From Magnetovibrio sp. PR-2 (GTDB lineage: Bacteria > Pseudomonadota > Alphaproteobacteria > Rhodospirillales > Magnetovibrionaceae), in contig NZ_JBAHUR010000001.1 of the NCBI RefSeq assembly GCF_036689815.1, positions 1 through 64,000 on the forward strand: a stretch of 64,000 nt of DNA. The letters run 5' to 3'. The notes beneath the pieces were generated by a model. The model saw nothing but the letters and a program-made list of their open reading frames with translations. It had not been told where the DNA came from and searched no databases. The position numbers and the translations under genes were made by a program. Shown one piece after another: positions 9,337-17,686 of this stretch (positions are counted from its first letter, which is position 1; every line of letters starts with the position of its first letter).

Positions 9337-11751
9337 TCAGTGCACCGTCGGGGTTTTCTTGTCTGCGTGATCGCCGGGCGTGGGTGCAATTTCCCCCTTC
9401 GCACCCGTGTCCGGGGATTGCGTTTTTGAGGCATCTGGCGCCACCGCTTCACCGGACGGCAAGACCGTGCGTTCCGGCGGGAAGCGCACCACCACCGTGG
9501 TCCCATGACCGATGCGCGAGCGAATGTCCAAATCACCGCCGTGGGATTCAATCAAACTTCTGGACAAGGGCAGACCCAGACCGGTGCCTTCGTACTTCCT
9601 AGACAGCTTGCTATCGACTTGTCCGAATTGCAGCAATGCCGTCTCTATACCTTTTTCATCCATACCGATCCCGGTGTCTTCAACCTCGAAACGCAGGCCC
9701 TGATCGGGACCTTGTAAGATGTTGAGGCTGACACGCCCGCCTTCCGGCGTGAACTTCACCGCGTTGGACAACAAATTCAACAAGACCTGCTTAATGCGCC
9801 GTTCGTCGCCGAGAAGGTTGGGGATATCCTTTTCCACGTGGTAGTCCAACTTCACCCGGTTTTTGTTGGCGCGGTGCTGAATCAGTTTGATGCAAGACAC
9901 GGCGATTTGCTTGGCTTCCAAAACCTCGGGGCGCAAGGTGAGCTTGCCGGCCTCAATGGCGGAGACATCCAAAATGTCGTTGATCAGCTCCAGCAAATGT
10001 TGGCCACTGGCATGTATGTCGCGCATGTAATCGACGTATCGCTCATTACCCAACGGACCAAACACACCAGCCAGCATGGAATCGGAAAATCCGATGATCG
10101 CGTTCAACGGCGTGCGCAGCTCGTGGGACATGTTGGCCATCAGCTCAGACTTCGCGCGGCTGGCAAGTTGAGCTTGACGGGTGGCTTCACGCAACTGAAT
10201 TTCAGCGCTTTTGCGCATGGTGATGTCTTCGTGGGTCGCCACATAGTGTGAGATTTCACCGTCTTGACCTTTTACAGGCGCGATGGTGGCATAGGCCCAA
10301 AATTCCGAGCCATCTTTACGGACGTCTTTGATTTCACCCCGCCATTCCCGGCCCGCCGTCACGGTATTCCAGATCGATTTGTGCACACTGCGCGGCGTGT
10401 CGGGAGCCTTCAAAAGGCGTGGATTTTCGCCGATCGCGTCCGCCCGGTTAAAGCCTGTGATCTCAATGAACTTGTCGTTGACGTATTCTATGACACCCTG
10501 TTCGTTGGTGATAAAGACCATGGACGGGCTTTGTTCCATAGCCGACGACAAAATGCGCAATTGGCTTTCGGCTTCGGCAATTTTTTCACGCGCTTCGATG
10601 ACTTCGGTCACATCCGTGGTGACCCCGCGATACCCTTTGAATGCACCGGTTTCGTCGAATACCGGCTTACCACTGACCCGCAAGACGGAACGCCGACCAT
10701 CGACCACCGTGCGCACATATTCAAATTCACGAAACGCGCGGCGGTTGTTCAAATCGTCTTCGTGGGCCGCCCATTTTTCCTTATCGTCCGCATCCGCCGC
10801 ACAGTCGCGCCGGGTGCGACCCATCATTTCGATCGCTGGCTCACGGCCCGCACGATCTTCACCACGGGTGATGTAGGTGAATTTGAAGTCCGGACCCATT
10901 TCCCACATCCAGTCCGCACCCGCTTCGGCAAAGTCGCGCAAGCGGTGTTCGCTTTCGGCCAACTTTTGCTCAGCCGCTTTGCGCACTTCGATCTGGTTGG
11001 CAATGGCTTTGGTGCGTTCCAACACCCGGTCTTCCAGTTCGTTGTTGAGCAGGCGCAGGTCTTCGTAGGATTTAAATAGCTTACCTTGCATATCGTTGAG
11101 CGACGCTGCCAGCTGATCCAGCTCGTCTTGACTGGTGTCGGAACTGTGGCGGTCAAGCACGAGCTTTTGTTCCGGCAAGGTGAAATCGACCCGCCGGGCA
11201 AACGCGGCCATGACGTCCAAATGGCGCGTCAGCATCCAGTAGACCAAGGTGAACATAAACACCGCGACCAAGAACGTTTTGATGAAATTTGACGCCAAAA
11301 TCAGCCACACCCGGTCCCAAGCGCGCTCATAGACGCCTTCCAGACTGGCGACCGCTTCCAATTCGCCGATTTTCAAATTGGTTCCGCGAAAGCTGTAGTG
11401 CAGCGGATAGACCTTGCGAATGAATTGTTTGTCAATGGGCTGGCCGGCCTGGGCCAAAACGCTCGACCCGTCGTCGCGCACGGCGGCGTAGCGGAAGTCG
11501 GGAAATTCAATGATGCCTTTGACCAGCAAATCCAAACGCCCGGTGTCCGATTCCCAAACGTTTTCGGCGACACTGTCCAGATAGCCGCGCTCCACTTGCA
11601 AAAAGCGGTCTTGAATGGCGTGTGTGTCCCGACCATATTCCGACCACAGCTGCACCCCCGTTGTGATCAACGTGATCAAGGAACTGAACAAAACCAAGGC
11701 TTTGATCAGCTTCCAGGCAATCCGGTTTGGGTGCAACAGGTCGTACATCAC
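9337..11751 (-). CDS. Membrane-bound PAS sensor histidine kinase
   Basis: An 804-residue inner-membrane kinase. A transmembrane segment (about 14-36) and a second (about 150-175) bracket a periplasmic sensor region. A HAMP-like helix and coiled coil follow, then two PAS domains (about 265-385 and 395-520). The HisKA motif MSHELRTPLNAIIGFSD has the phospho-acceptor His at 543. The ATPase domain shows the N box (LLNLLSNAVKF), G1 (VEDTGIGMDE) and G2 (GTGLGLPLSRS). No receiver domain is present and no response regulator is adjacent. It lies seven bases after a solute-binding protein gene on the same strand, so the pair probably forms one operon in which the periplasmic protein informs the kinase. 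Confidence 0.93.
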   Translation of the reverse strand: MMYDLLHPNRIAWKLIKALVLFSSLITLITTGVQLWSEYGRDTHAIQDRFLQVERGYLDSVAENVWESDTGRLDLLVKGIIEFPDFRYAAVRDDGSSVLAQAGQPIDKQFIRKVYPLHYSFRGTNLKIGELEAVASLEGVYERAWDRVWLILASNFIKTFLVAVFMFTLVYWMLTRHLDVMAAFARRVDFTLPEQKLVLDRHSSDTSQDELDQLAASLNDMQGKLFKSYEDLRLLNNELEDRVLERTKAIANQIEVRKAAEQKLAESEHRLRDFAEAGADWMWEMGPDFKFTYITRGEDRAGREPAIEMMGRTRRDCAADADDKEKWAAHEDDLNNRRAFREFEYVRTVVDGRRSVLRVSGKPVFDETGAFKGYRGVTTDVTEVIEAREKIAEAESQLRILSSAMEQSPSMVFITNEQGVIEYVNDKFIEITGFNRADAIGENPRLLKAPDTPRSVHKSIWNTVTAGREWRGEIKDVRKDGSEFWAYATIAPVKGQDGEISHYVATHEDITMRKSAEIQLREATRQAQLASRAKSELMANMSHELRTPLNAIIGFSDSMLAGVFGPLGNERYVDYMRDIHASGQHLLELINDILDVSAIEAGKLTLRPEVLEAKQIAVSCIKLIQHRANKNRVKLDYHVEKDIPNLLGDERRIKQVLLNLLSNAVKFTPEGGRVSLNILQGPDQGLRFEVEDTGIGMDEKGIETALLQFGQVDSKLSRKYEGTGLGLPLSRSLIESHGGDLDIRSRIGHGTTVVVRFPPERTVLPSGEAVAPDASKTQSPDTGAKGEIAPTPGDHADKKTPTVH

Positions 11752-11758
11752 TCACGCA

Positions 11759-12547
11759 TCATTTCGACGTGCCTTTTGTAGGCACAAGCGGCATCAGACT
11801 TTCTTGGACTATTCTTTCATAAGTGCCGTCTTGTTTCATCTCTTTCAAGGCGTTGGCCATTTTTACCGCCAGATCCGCATGTTTTTTATGGACATGCATG
11901 TACATCGGCACGGCGGCCAAAGGTGGTTCGTGCGCTGTCACCTTCAAACGCGTATCATGCGCCGTTTGCAGGCCTTGCCAGCGTTCGTAGAGGGCAACAT
12001 CTACGCGACGTTTATCGAGCATTTCAAACAGTTGGTGGGGCGTGCTGACCTTGTGTTCTTCGATGTTGTCGGGAACGTTGTTTTCAAAAACCACCCAGCC
12101 GTTGATGTAACCCACGGTCAGGCCCTTGAGATCAGCCCAAGTTTTCACGTCGAATTTCGGATCCAGACCCCGCGAGTAAGCGACAAAGTCATTATCAATC
12201 AACACTTCGTCGACCCGGACTAAATTGGGAAATCGTTTGCCGATGTCGCGAATGCGCATGGCTACGCCATCGTCAATGCCCTCGTTTGCATTGATCAAGG
12301 CCCGCGCAGAGGCTTTGTAATGTTCCACCCGACCTTTGAGGCCAAGCCGTTTAAAGACCTCGGCGACGATCCGGTCTTGAAAACCAGTCCGTTCAGCCGT
12401 GGTGTAGGGTTCCGCCGTACTGGTGTTGAGGATGTAGACCTTGTCTTGACTGTAACCCGGCGCAAAAGCCGCACCTGCGGCCCAAAAGACCACACTCAAA
12501 ACCATTATACGTACACGGCGTAGACGCACCTTCGCGATGTTATTCAC
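11759..12547 (-). CDS. Periplasmic solute-binding protein, family 3
   Basis: A 262-residue protein with an N-terminal signal segment (RIMVLSVVFWAAGAAFAPGYSQ) followed by a family 3 fold as in amino-acid ABC transporters. Typical features include an early STAEPYTT binding-site segment, a conserved VAMRIRD loop, and a second lobe starting at WADLKGLTVGYINGW. The start is GTG at 12547; Met15 is an alternative. No permease or ATPase gene is near. The next gene, seven bases on, is a PAS histidine kinase, so the likely role is ligand sensing rather than uptake. The ligand is unknown. Confidence 0.88.
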   Translation of the reverse strand: MNNIAKVRLRRVRIMVLSVVFWAAGAAFAPGYSQDKVYILNTSTAEPYTTAERTGFQDRIVAEVFKRLGLKGRVEHYKASARALINANEGIDDGVAMRIRDIGKRFPNLVRVDEVLIDNDFVAYSRGLDPKFDVKTWADLKGLTVGYINGWVVFENNVPDNIEEHKVSTPHQLFEMLDKRRVDVALYERWQGLQTAHDTRLKVTAHEPPLAAVPMYMHVHKKHADLAVKMANALKEMKQDGTYERIVQESLMPLVPTKGTSK

Positions 12548-12672
12548 TCACATAATCCCCCGATTACGGCCCAATACAGGCCTTCACACACAGGTCACTA
12601 TCTCACTAAATTGGAACGATTTCAATCGGACTGGGATGCGCGATAACTTAACCGTACACCTTGCAAAGCGTT

Positions 12673-12684
12673 TCACAATTGTGA
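12673..12684. promoter_or_regulatory. Palindromic operator candidate between divergent genes
   Basis: TCACAATTGTGA is a perfect 12-base palindrome, and the outer bases GCG...GCG nearly continue it. It lies in the 303-base gap between the solute-binding protein and hsp20 start codons. No regulator can be named. Confidence 0.3.
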
Positions 12685-12820
12685 GCGTTGACAGGTCTTG
12701 TTCACAAGCCCACATTATTCCCACTGGAAACGGTGCCGTTTGGGCCGAAACCAGGGCGCCCACTGGGGGCCAGCAGCCGTCGGGGGTCTTGATCCGTATC
12801 AAACACCAACCCGCGCGCGC

Positions 12821-12842
12821 ACTCGCTTAAGATCAGAGGAGT
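12821..12842 (+). promoter_or_regulatory. ROSE-like RNA thermometer hairpin on hsp20 mRNA
   Basis: The mRNA segment folds as ACUCG(C)UU against GAGGAGU with a seven-base loop. U12823-C-G-C-U12827 matches the ROSE signature UYGCU, and it pairs with the Shine-Dalgarno AGGA (12837-12840) through a G-G mismatch with one looped C. The ribosome site AGGAG ends nine bases before the ATG. ROSE elements melt on heating and free the ribosome site of alphaproteobacterial small heat-shock genes. The 3' hairpin matches; I did not model the upstream hairpins. Confidence 0.6.
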
Positions 12843-12850
12843 TTGCGACC

Positions 12851-13318
12851 ATGTCCCGTAACATTGCCTTCAACAGCCCGTTTTTATTGGGGTTTGAGCA
12901 CTTGGAACAGATGCTCGATCGCGCCGCCAAAGCGTCCAACGAAGGCTATCCGCCTTACAACATCGAACAAATGGCTGAAAACAAACTGCGCATCACGCTG
13001 GCGGTCGCAGGTTTCACCATGAACGATCTGGCTGTTACTGTGGAAGACAATCAACTGGTTGTGCGCGGACGCCCTTGTGAAGACGACAAAGAGCGGATCT
13101 ATCTGCACCGCGGCATCGGCAAACGCCAATTCCAACGCAGTTTCGTTTTGGCCGAAGGCATCGAAATCAACGGTGCACAGTTGGACAACGGCTTGTTGCA
13201 TGTAGATTTGGAACGCCCCATCCATGAACCCGAAGTGCGCACCATCAAAATCGACGGCGGCACTAAAGACGCGGCTGACAATGCCAAGACCATCGAGGTT
13301 GACTCCGACCCCGCGTAA
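12851..13318 (+). CDS. Small heat-shock protein, Hsp20/IbpA type
   Basis: A 155-residue cytoplasmic holdase chaperone. I chose the ATG at 12851, preceded by AGAGGAG; the longer frame to 12698 crosses the regulatory leader. The alpha-crystallin domain spans about residues 35-130, with YNIEQMAENKLRITLAVAGF opening it, VRGRP in the middle and the conserved FQRSFVLAEGI near residue 97. Family members bind unfolding proteins during heat stress and hand them to DnaK/ClpB. It is followed by a DUF1150 gene, a pairing common in alphaproteobacteria. The leader holds a ROSE-like thermometer, so translation is probably temperature controlled. Confidence 0.95.
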   Translation: MSRNIAFNSPFLLGFEHLEQMLDRAAKASNEGYPPYNIEQMAENKLRITLAVAGFTMNDLAVTVEDNQLVVRGRPCEDDKERIYLHRGIGKRQFQRSFVLAEGIEINGAQLDNGLLHVDLERPIHEPEVRTIKIDGGTKDAADNAKTIEVDSDPA

Positions 13319-13409
13319 ACGCCCGGGAAATCGATTTTCGGCTCTTAACCGTTACTTAGGGAAAAGAGCGTCTACTGGTTAAACCTGGGCAACTACGGAG
13401 CATGGACAA

Positions 13410-13661
13410 ATGAACCGCAATCCGAGCCAAACCTACTCTGCACAAGAAATCGATTGGGGCCAAAACTGGTCCACACAGTTTGATCTGGCCTCTTGGGGCA
13501 TCGAAGACGTTGCTTACGTCAAACCTGTGCTCGACGACGAAGGCGAAGACGTTTACGGCATTTTTGCCGCTGACGGTACAGAACTGACAACGGTGGACAA
13601 CCGCGATGAAGCCATCGTGACGGTGCGCCAAAACGAATTGGAAGCCATGAGCGTTCATTAG
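13410..13661 (+). CDS. DUF1150 family protein
   Basis: An acidic 83-residue protein that matches the DUF1150 family: SWGIEDVAYVKPV near residue 30, then YGIFAADGTEL, and a helical tail DEAIVTVRQNELEAMSVH. Function is not established. In alphaproteobacteria the family is usually encoded right after an hsp20 gene, as here, 91 bases downstream. A stress-linked role is inferred from this association only. A strong terminator follows. Confidence 0.88.
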   Translation: MNRNPSQTYSAQEIDWGQNWSTQFDLASWGIEDVAYVKPVLDDEGEDVYGIFAADGTELTTVDNRDEAIVTVRQNELEAMSVH

Positions 13662-13721
13662 AGTGCTCACGCGCGCTTTGAGACGTCCATCCATGATGTG
13701 TGCCCAAAACGCACACAGAAA

Positions 13722-13757
13722 AAAGGCATGTGCCCGAAAGCACATGCCTTAGTTTTT
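13722..13757. terminator. Bidirectional hairpin terminator
   Basis: AAGGCATGTG pairs perfectly with CACATGCCTT around CCGAAAG, with T-rich sequence on the right and an A-run on the left. It closes the hsp20-DUF1150 unit and can also stop the convergent ptsN transcript. A smaller hairpin (GTGTG...CACAC) sits just before it. Confidence 0.85.
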
Positions 13758-13803
13758 GGGGCCCCCGCTTAAGCGAGAGCCTCCCCCGAAAGGGTCAAAT
13801 TCT

Positions 13804-14268
13804 CTACGCCGCCTGCGATGCACTGGACTGCGTCAGTAAAGCATACAACGCTTCGGCGTCTTCTGTCCCGCGTAACTTTTCACAAACGCCAGCGTCGCGC
13901 AACAACCGCGATACGCGGGCGAGTGCTTTTAAGTGATCCGCGCCAGCCGTTTCCGGGGCCAACAATAAGAACACCAAGTCCACCGGCTGTTCGTCAATGG
14001 CATGAAAATCAATTGGCGTTTCCAAACGCGCGAACAAACCATAGAGACGGTCCAAGGTCGCCAACTTGCCGTGGGGGATGGCGATGCCATTGCCCACGCC
14101 CGTGGTGCCCAAACGTTCGCGCTCCATCAAAACATCGAAGATCGCGCGTTCGTGTTGACCGGTAACATCGGCTGCACGTTTGGACAGTTCCTGGAGCGCT
14201 TGTTTCTTGCTGGACACCTTCAAATTGGCGTCCAAGCCTTCCAGCGTGATCAGGTCACTGATTTCCAT
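13804..14268 (-). CDS. ptsN: PTS IIA-like nitrogen regulatory protein
   Basis: EIIA-Ntr, 154 residues from the ATG at 14268, which has GAAGGA nine bases upstream; the longer frame to 14298 adds ten unlikely residues. The phosphorylated His is His66 in IAIPHGK, within the conserved stretch TTGVGNGIAIPHG. The protein receives phosphate from NPr and regulates potassium, nitrogen and stress responses by its phosphorylation state. It follows hpf by 38 bases and rpoN farther upstream, the standard order in proteobacteria. The C-terminal Ala/Ser-rich tail is short and unremarkable. Confidence 0.96.
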   Translation of the reverse strand: MEISDLITLEGLDANLKVSSKKQALQELSKRAADVTGQHERAIFDVLMERERLGTTGVGNGIAIPHGKLATLDRLYGLFARLETPIDFHAIDEQPVDLVFLLLAPETAGADHLKALARVSRLLRDAGVCEKLRGTEDAEALYALLTQSSASQAA

Positions 14269-14306
14269 ACTCGATTCCTTCAAGCCCGTGAGCGTCAATC
14301 AGACGC

Positions 14307-14879
14307 TTAGCCTGCGGCTTCGCCCGTTTGCGGGTCGATCCAGCCCACGTTGCCGTCCTTGCGACGATAAACAATGTTCAGACCGCCGTGCCCGCCGTTT
14401 TTGAACATAACAACCGGCAGGTTGCCCAAGTCCAGGCGCATGACAGCTTCGCTGACGCTCATGGTGGTGATTTCGTGCGGCATTTCCGCAACGATCATCG
14501 GATGATGCTCTTCGTGGACTTCTTCTTCCTCGGTTTGACCCAGGATGGAATAAGCCGCCGTGGTGACGTCTTGCGTCGGCGTGGCATGGTGGTTCACCAG
14601 CTTGCGATGGTAGCGGCGCAATTGCTTGGAAATACGCTCCAACGCCGTATCCAAAGCGGGATACGCATCGCCAGCTTCGCCCTGACCATGCACGTTCACA
14701 CCGCGACCGGCGTGCACCGTGATGTCGGCGTGAAAGCCTGAGTTGACTTTGGAGAAAACAACCGTGGCATCCAGGGCCCGGTCGAAATATTTGCTAACGG
14801 CGGTGGAGAGGGCATCTTCGGTGTGGGTGCGAAGTGCATCGCCCACGTCCATCTGTTTCCCCTTAACGGTGATGTCCAT
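14307..14879 (-). CDS. hpf: Ribosome hibernation promoting factor, long form
   Basis: A 190-residue protein from the ATG at 14879 (start MDITVKGKQMDVGDAL). The N-terminal HPF/RaiA domain covers about residues 1-100 and binds the 30S decoding centre. A linker carries acidic and His-rich residues (EEEVHEEHH), and the C-terminal domain (about 130-188) has MSVSEAVMRLDLGNLPVVMFKN, the dimerisation part of long HPF that forms 100S ribosomes. It lies between rpoN and ptsN, as in many proteobacteria. An upstream in-frame extension to 14954 has no family match and was rejected. The 269 bases between hpf and rpoN hold no other gene I can support. Confidence 0.96.
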   Translation of the reverse strand: MDITVKGKQMDVGDALRTHTEDALSTAVSKYFDRALDATVVFSKVNSGFHADITVHAGRGVNVHGQGEAGDAYPALDTALERISKQLRRYHRKLVNHHATPTQDVTTAAYSILGQTEEEEVHEEHHPMIVAEMPHEITTMSVSEAVMRLDLGNLPVVMFKNGGHGGLNIVYRRKDGNVGWIDPQTGEAAG

Positions 14880-15148
14880 TGAAAAGCAGATCCTTAAAGC
14901 TTCTTTTTCGGGGTATGGGCAAGCGCCGTATTCAACGCACCCGCCCACGACCAATTCGTTTAATTCTTCCGCAGATCCAAGCCCGGTGGCTTGAAACAGG
15001 TGACCGTAATCGGCCCGGGCTTACATTGCTGCAAATTCCCGAAGAGGTCCGGAAATTAGTTCTCTCGTCCGGGGAAGTCAAGGGTGGAGTGGGCCCGCAC
15101 CTGTTCGCCCGCAAAACCGAGCAAATCATGCCCCGGCCTTAAGCCCGG

Positions 15149-16717
15149 CTAAAGGCGGGATGATTTTTCCCGACGGCGCTGCACGGATGAAGGAATTCCC
15201 AACGAATCTCGGTACTTAGCAACAGTGCGGCGGGCCACTTCCATGCCTTCTGCCTTCAACAGGGTCACAATTTTATCGTCTGACAGGACTTTTTTCGGAT
15301 CCTCAGCATCAACCAAATCCTTGATGCGTTGGCGCACCGCTTCGGATGAATGGCCGTCGCCCCCGCCCGAACCGCCGACCGAAGAGGTAAAGAAGTATTT
15401 GAGTTCGAAGATACCCCGGGGCGTCGCAATGTACTTGTTCGACGTCACACGCGACACCGTGCTTTCGTGCATTTCGATCACGTCCGCAATGTCGCGCAGC
15501 ACCAAAGGCTTCAAGGCCGACACACCGTGGCGGAAAAAGCCGTCTTGCTGGCGCACCAACTCGGAGGCCACCTTCATGATGGTTGTGGCGCGCTGGTGCA
15601 AGGACTTCACCAGCCAATTCGCGGTTTGCAAGCAGTCTTGGATGTAGCGCTTATCGTCAGCGGACTTGGTGTTTTTGGTGATTTCGGCGTAGTACGTGTT
15701 GTTGACCAACACGCGCGGCAAGGTTTCGGTGTTCAATTCGACGATCCAGCCGCCATCCGGCCCCGGGCGCATCAACACATCGGGGATCACAGGCTGGGCC
15801 ACGTCGTGATTAAACGCGCGGCCCGGGCGCGGATCCAAGGCGCGGATTTCAACAACCATGTCTTGGATGTCTTCTTCATCAACGGAGCAGACCTTCATCA
15901 AACCTTTGAGGTCGCGCTTGGCCAACAGATCCAAGTTGTCCAAAAACGTTTGCATAATGGGGTCCAAACGGCCTTGTTCTTTCAGCTGCAGGGCCAAACA
16001 TTCGGCCAAGTCGCGCGCGAACATGCCGGCGGGCTCGACCGTTTGCAAAACGCCCAAGACCGCATCGACGTCTTCGATTTCACAGCCTAAGCGATCGCAC
16101 AGCTCATCTAGCGATCCCTGCACATAACCGGCCTCATCCAACATGTCGATCAGGTGCGCGCCGATGAGCTTGTCCATGGGCGTGACCACCAGAAACCCCA
16201 GCTCGCCCAGCAAGTGCTCGCGCATGGACTCTTCGTCCGCCAAAGTCTGCTCGATCCCCGGCAGGTCTTCGCCATAAGACGTGCTGCCGCCCGAGTTGGA
16301 AGAGGTATAACTGTCCCCCCCTGCATCCGGAGCAGGCTGGATAGCTGCATCACCGGGCGTATCGGAGCTCCAGTCATTGTCGACTTCGGTATCCATGGAC
16401 TGGCCGCCGTCAATGTTTTCCCCCGTCTCGCTACTACGTGTCAGAGTTTCGGCAGTGTCCGCAGTTTGCTGTTGAACGACTTCATTGTCCGGTAGTGCGT
16501 CAGACGCCACTTCGTTGACCCCTTCGTCACGCACTTCGCCAGCCTCACCCTGGCCCGGTTCGGCCCGCTCCAGCAGGGGGTTTTGTTCCAATTCTTGTTC
16601 CACATACGCGGTCAACTCGATGTTGGTCAGCTGCAGCAGCTTAATCGCCTGCTGAAGCTGCGGCGTCATCACCAAAGACTGAGATTGACGAAGATCAAGG
16701 CGGGGGCTCAGAACCAT
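15149..16717 (-). CDS. rpoN: RNA polymerase sigma-54 factor
   Basis: Sigma-54, 522 residues from the ATG at 16717, with GAGGAG upstream. Region I (residues 1-50) has LRQSQSLVMTPQLQQAIKLL, the Gln-rich activator-responsive part. An acidic region II spans about 55-150. The core-binding domain, a helix-turn-helix (HESTVSRVTSNKYI) and the invariant RpoN box ARRTVAKYRD near residue 500 follow. It directs RNA polymerase to -24/-12 promoters with help from enhancer-binding ATPases. It is 60 bases downstream of lptB. A near-consensus sigma-54 promoter occurs in this same window at 25746. Confidence 0.98.
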   Translation of the reverse strand: MVLSPRLDLRQSQSLVMTPQLQQAIKLLQLTNIELTAYVEQELEQNPLLERAEPGQGEAGEVRDEGVNEVASDALPDNEVVQQQTADTAETLTRSSETGENIDGGQSMDTEVDNDWSSDTPGDAAIQPAPDAGGDSYTSSNSGGSTSYGEDLPGIEQTLADEESMREHLLGELGFLVVTPMDKLIGAHLIDMLDEAGYVQGSLDELCDRLGCEIEDVDAVLGVLQTVEPAGMFARDLAECLALQLKEQGRLDPIMQTFLDNLDLLAKRDLKGLMKVCSVDEEDIQDMVVEIRALDPRPGRAFNHDVAQPVIPDVLMRPGPDGGWIVELNTETLPRVLVNNTYYAEITKNTKSADDKRYIQDCLQTANWLVKSLHQRATTIMKVASELVRQQDGFFRHGVSALKPLVLRDIADVIEMHESTVSRVTSNKYIATPRGIFELKYFFTSSVGGSGGGDGHSSEAVRQRIKDLVDAEDPKKVLSDDKIVTLLKAEGMEVARRTVAKYRDSLGIPSSVQRRREKSSRL

Positions 16718-16777
16718 GTTCAAAGCTCCTCAACGCATTGTATGTGGGGGGAAAGACAGGTCATATCAGCCCAGAGC

Positions 16778-17581
16778 TTACAAACTAAAGCTGTCGCCCA
16801 GGTAAACCCGGCGCACATCGGCGTTGCCGACAATATCGTCGGGTTTGCCTTCCATCAGCATCAAGCCGTTGTGGATGATGTAGGCCCGGTCGATAACGTC
16901 CAAGGTCTCACGCACATTGTGATCCGTAATCAGCACGCCAATGCCGCGATCCTTCAGGTGACCAACCAGGTCGCGAATGTCGCCGACCGCAATGGGATCA
17001 ATCCCGGCAAATGGCTCATCCAGCAGCACGAAGTGCGGGTTGGACGCCAGACAACGCGCAATTTCGACGCGGCGGCGCTCACCACCCGACAACGCCAAAG
17101 ACGGCGTGCGGCGCAGGTGCGTAATGGAAAATTCAGCCAACAAACTGTCCAGCATGGCTTCGCGGGCATCGCGTTTGGGTTCCACCACCTCCAAGACGGC
17201 GCGGATGTTTTCTTCAACGCTCAGACCGCGAAAGATCGACGCTTCTTGCGGCAAGTAGCCGATGCCCATGCGCGCACGGCGATACATGGGCAGGTTGGTG
17301 ATTTCTTCGCCATCCAACACAATGCGGCCGTAATCGGGCTGCACCAGACCGGTGATCATGTAAAAACATGTGGTTTTGCCCGCACCGTTGGGGCCCAACA
17401 GACCCACCGCTTCACCGCGCTGAATGGTCATGGACACATCGTTGACCACGGGGCGCTTTTTATAACGCTTGCCCAAGGTTTGCGCCACAAGACCGCGCTG
17501 AGGCGTATCGGCGGCGTCGGAAACCACCTTCAGGCCAGACTTGGCCTTTTGCGCTGTTTTGGTGGGACGGGATTGGTCCAT
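16778..17581 (-). CDS. lptB: LPS export ABC transporter ATPase
   Basis: A 267-residue ATPase. I chose the ATG at 17581; the frame runs to 17662 but those residues overlap the expected leader. Residues 1-30 are a Lys/Ala-rich extension not found in E. coli LptB. Walker A is GPNGAGKTT (63-71), the signature is LSGGERRRVEIARCL, and Walker B is FVLLDEPFAGID. LptB drives LptFG to extract LPS from the inner membrane and pass it through LptC and LptA. It follows lptA and precedes rpoN, the conserved proteobacterial order. Confidence 0.96.
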   Translation of the reverse strand: MDQSRPTKTAQKAKSGLKVVSDAADTPQRGLVAQTLGKRYKKRPVVNDVSMTIQRGEAVGLLGPNGAGKTTCFYMITGLVQPDYGRIVLDGEEITNLPMYRRARMGIGYLPQEASIFRGLSVEENIRAVLEVVEPKRDAREAMLDSLLAEFSITHLRRTPSLALSGGERRRVEIARCLASNPHFVLLDEPFAGIDPIAVGDIRDLVGHLKDRGIGVLITDHNVRETLDVIDRAYIIHNGLMLMEGKPDDIVGNADVRRVYLGDSFSL

Positions 17582-17686
17582 GCTCACTCTTGCGTCCTTT
17601 TGTACCCTCAACAGGGTGGCGTTTTTCGCCGTTGACACTGTCGTCACGGCCCATGTGTTCAAGTCAGCCTAAACGCAGTGTGTGGT

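Noticed and set aside
12690-12720. Sigma-32 promoter for hsp20 (CTTG and CCC blocks)
   Set aside because: The spacing between CTTG and the CCC-AT block is too short for the consensus.
16583-17635. 350-codon plus-strand frame opposite lptB and rpoN
   Set aside because: Antisense to lptB; no ribosome site and no domain.
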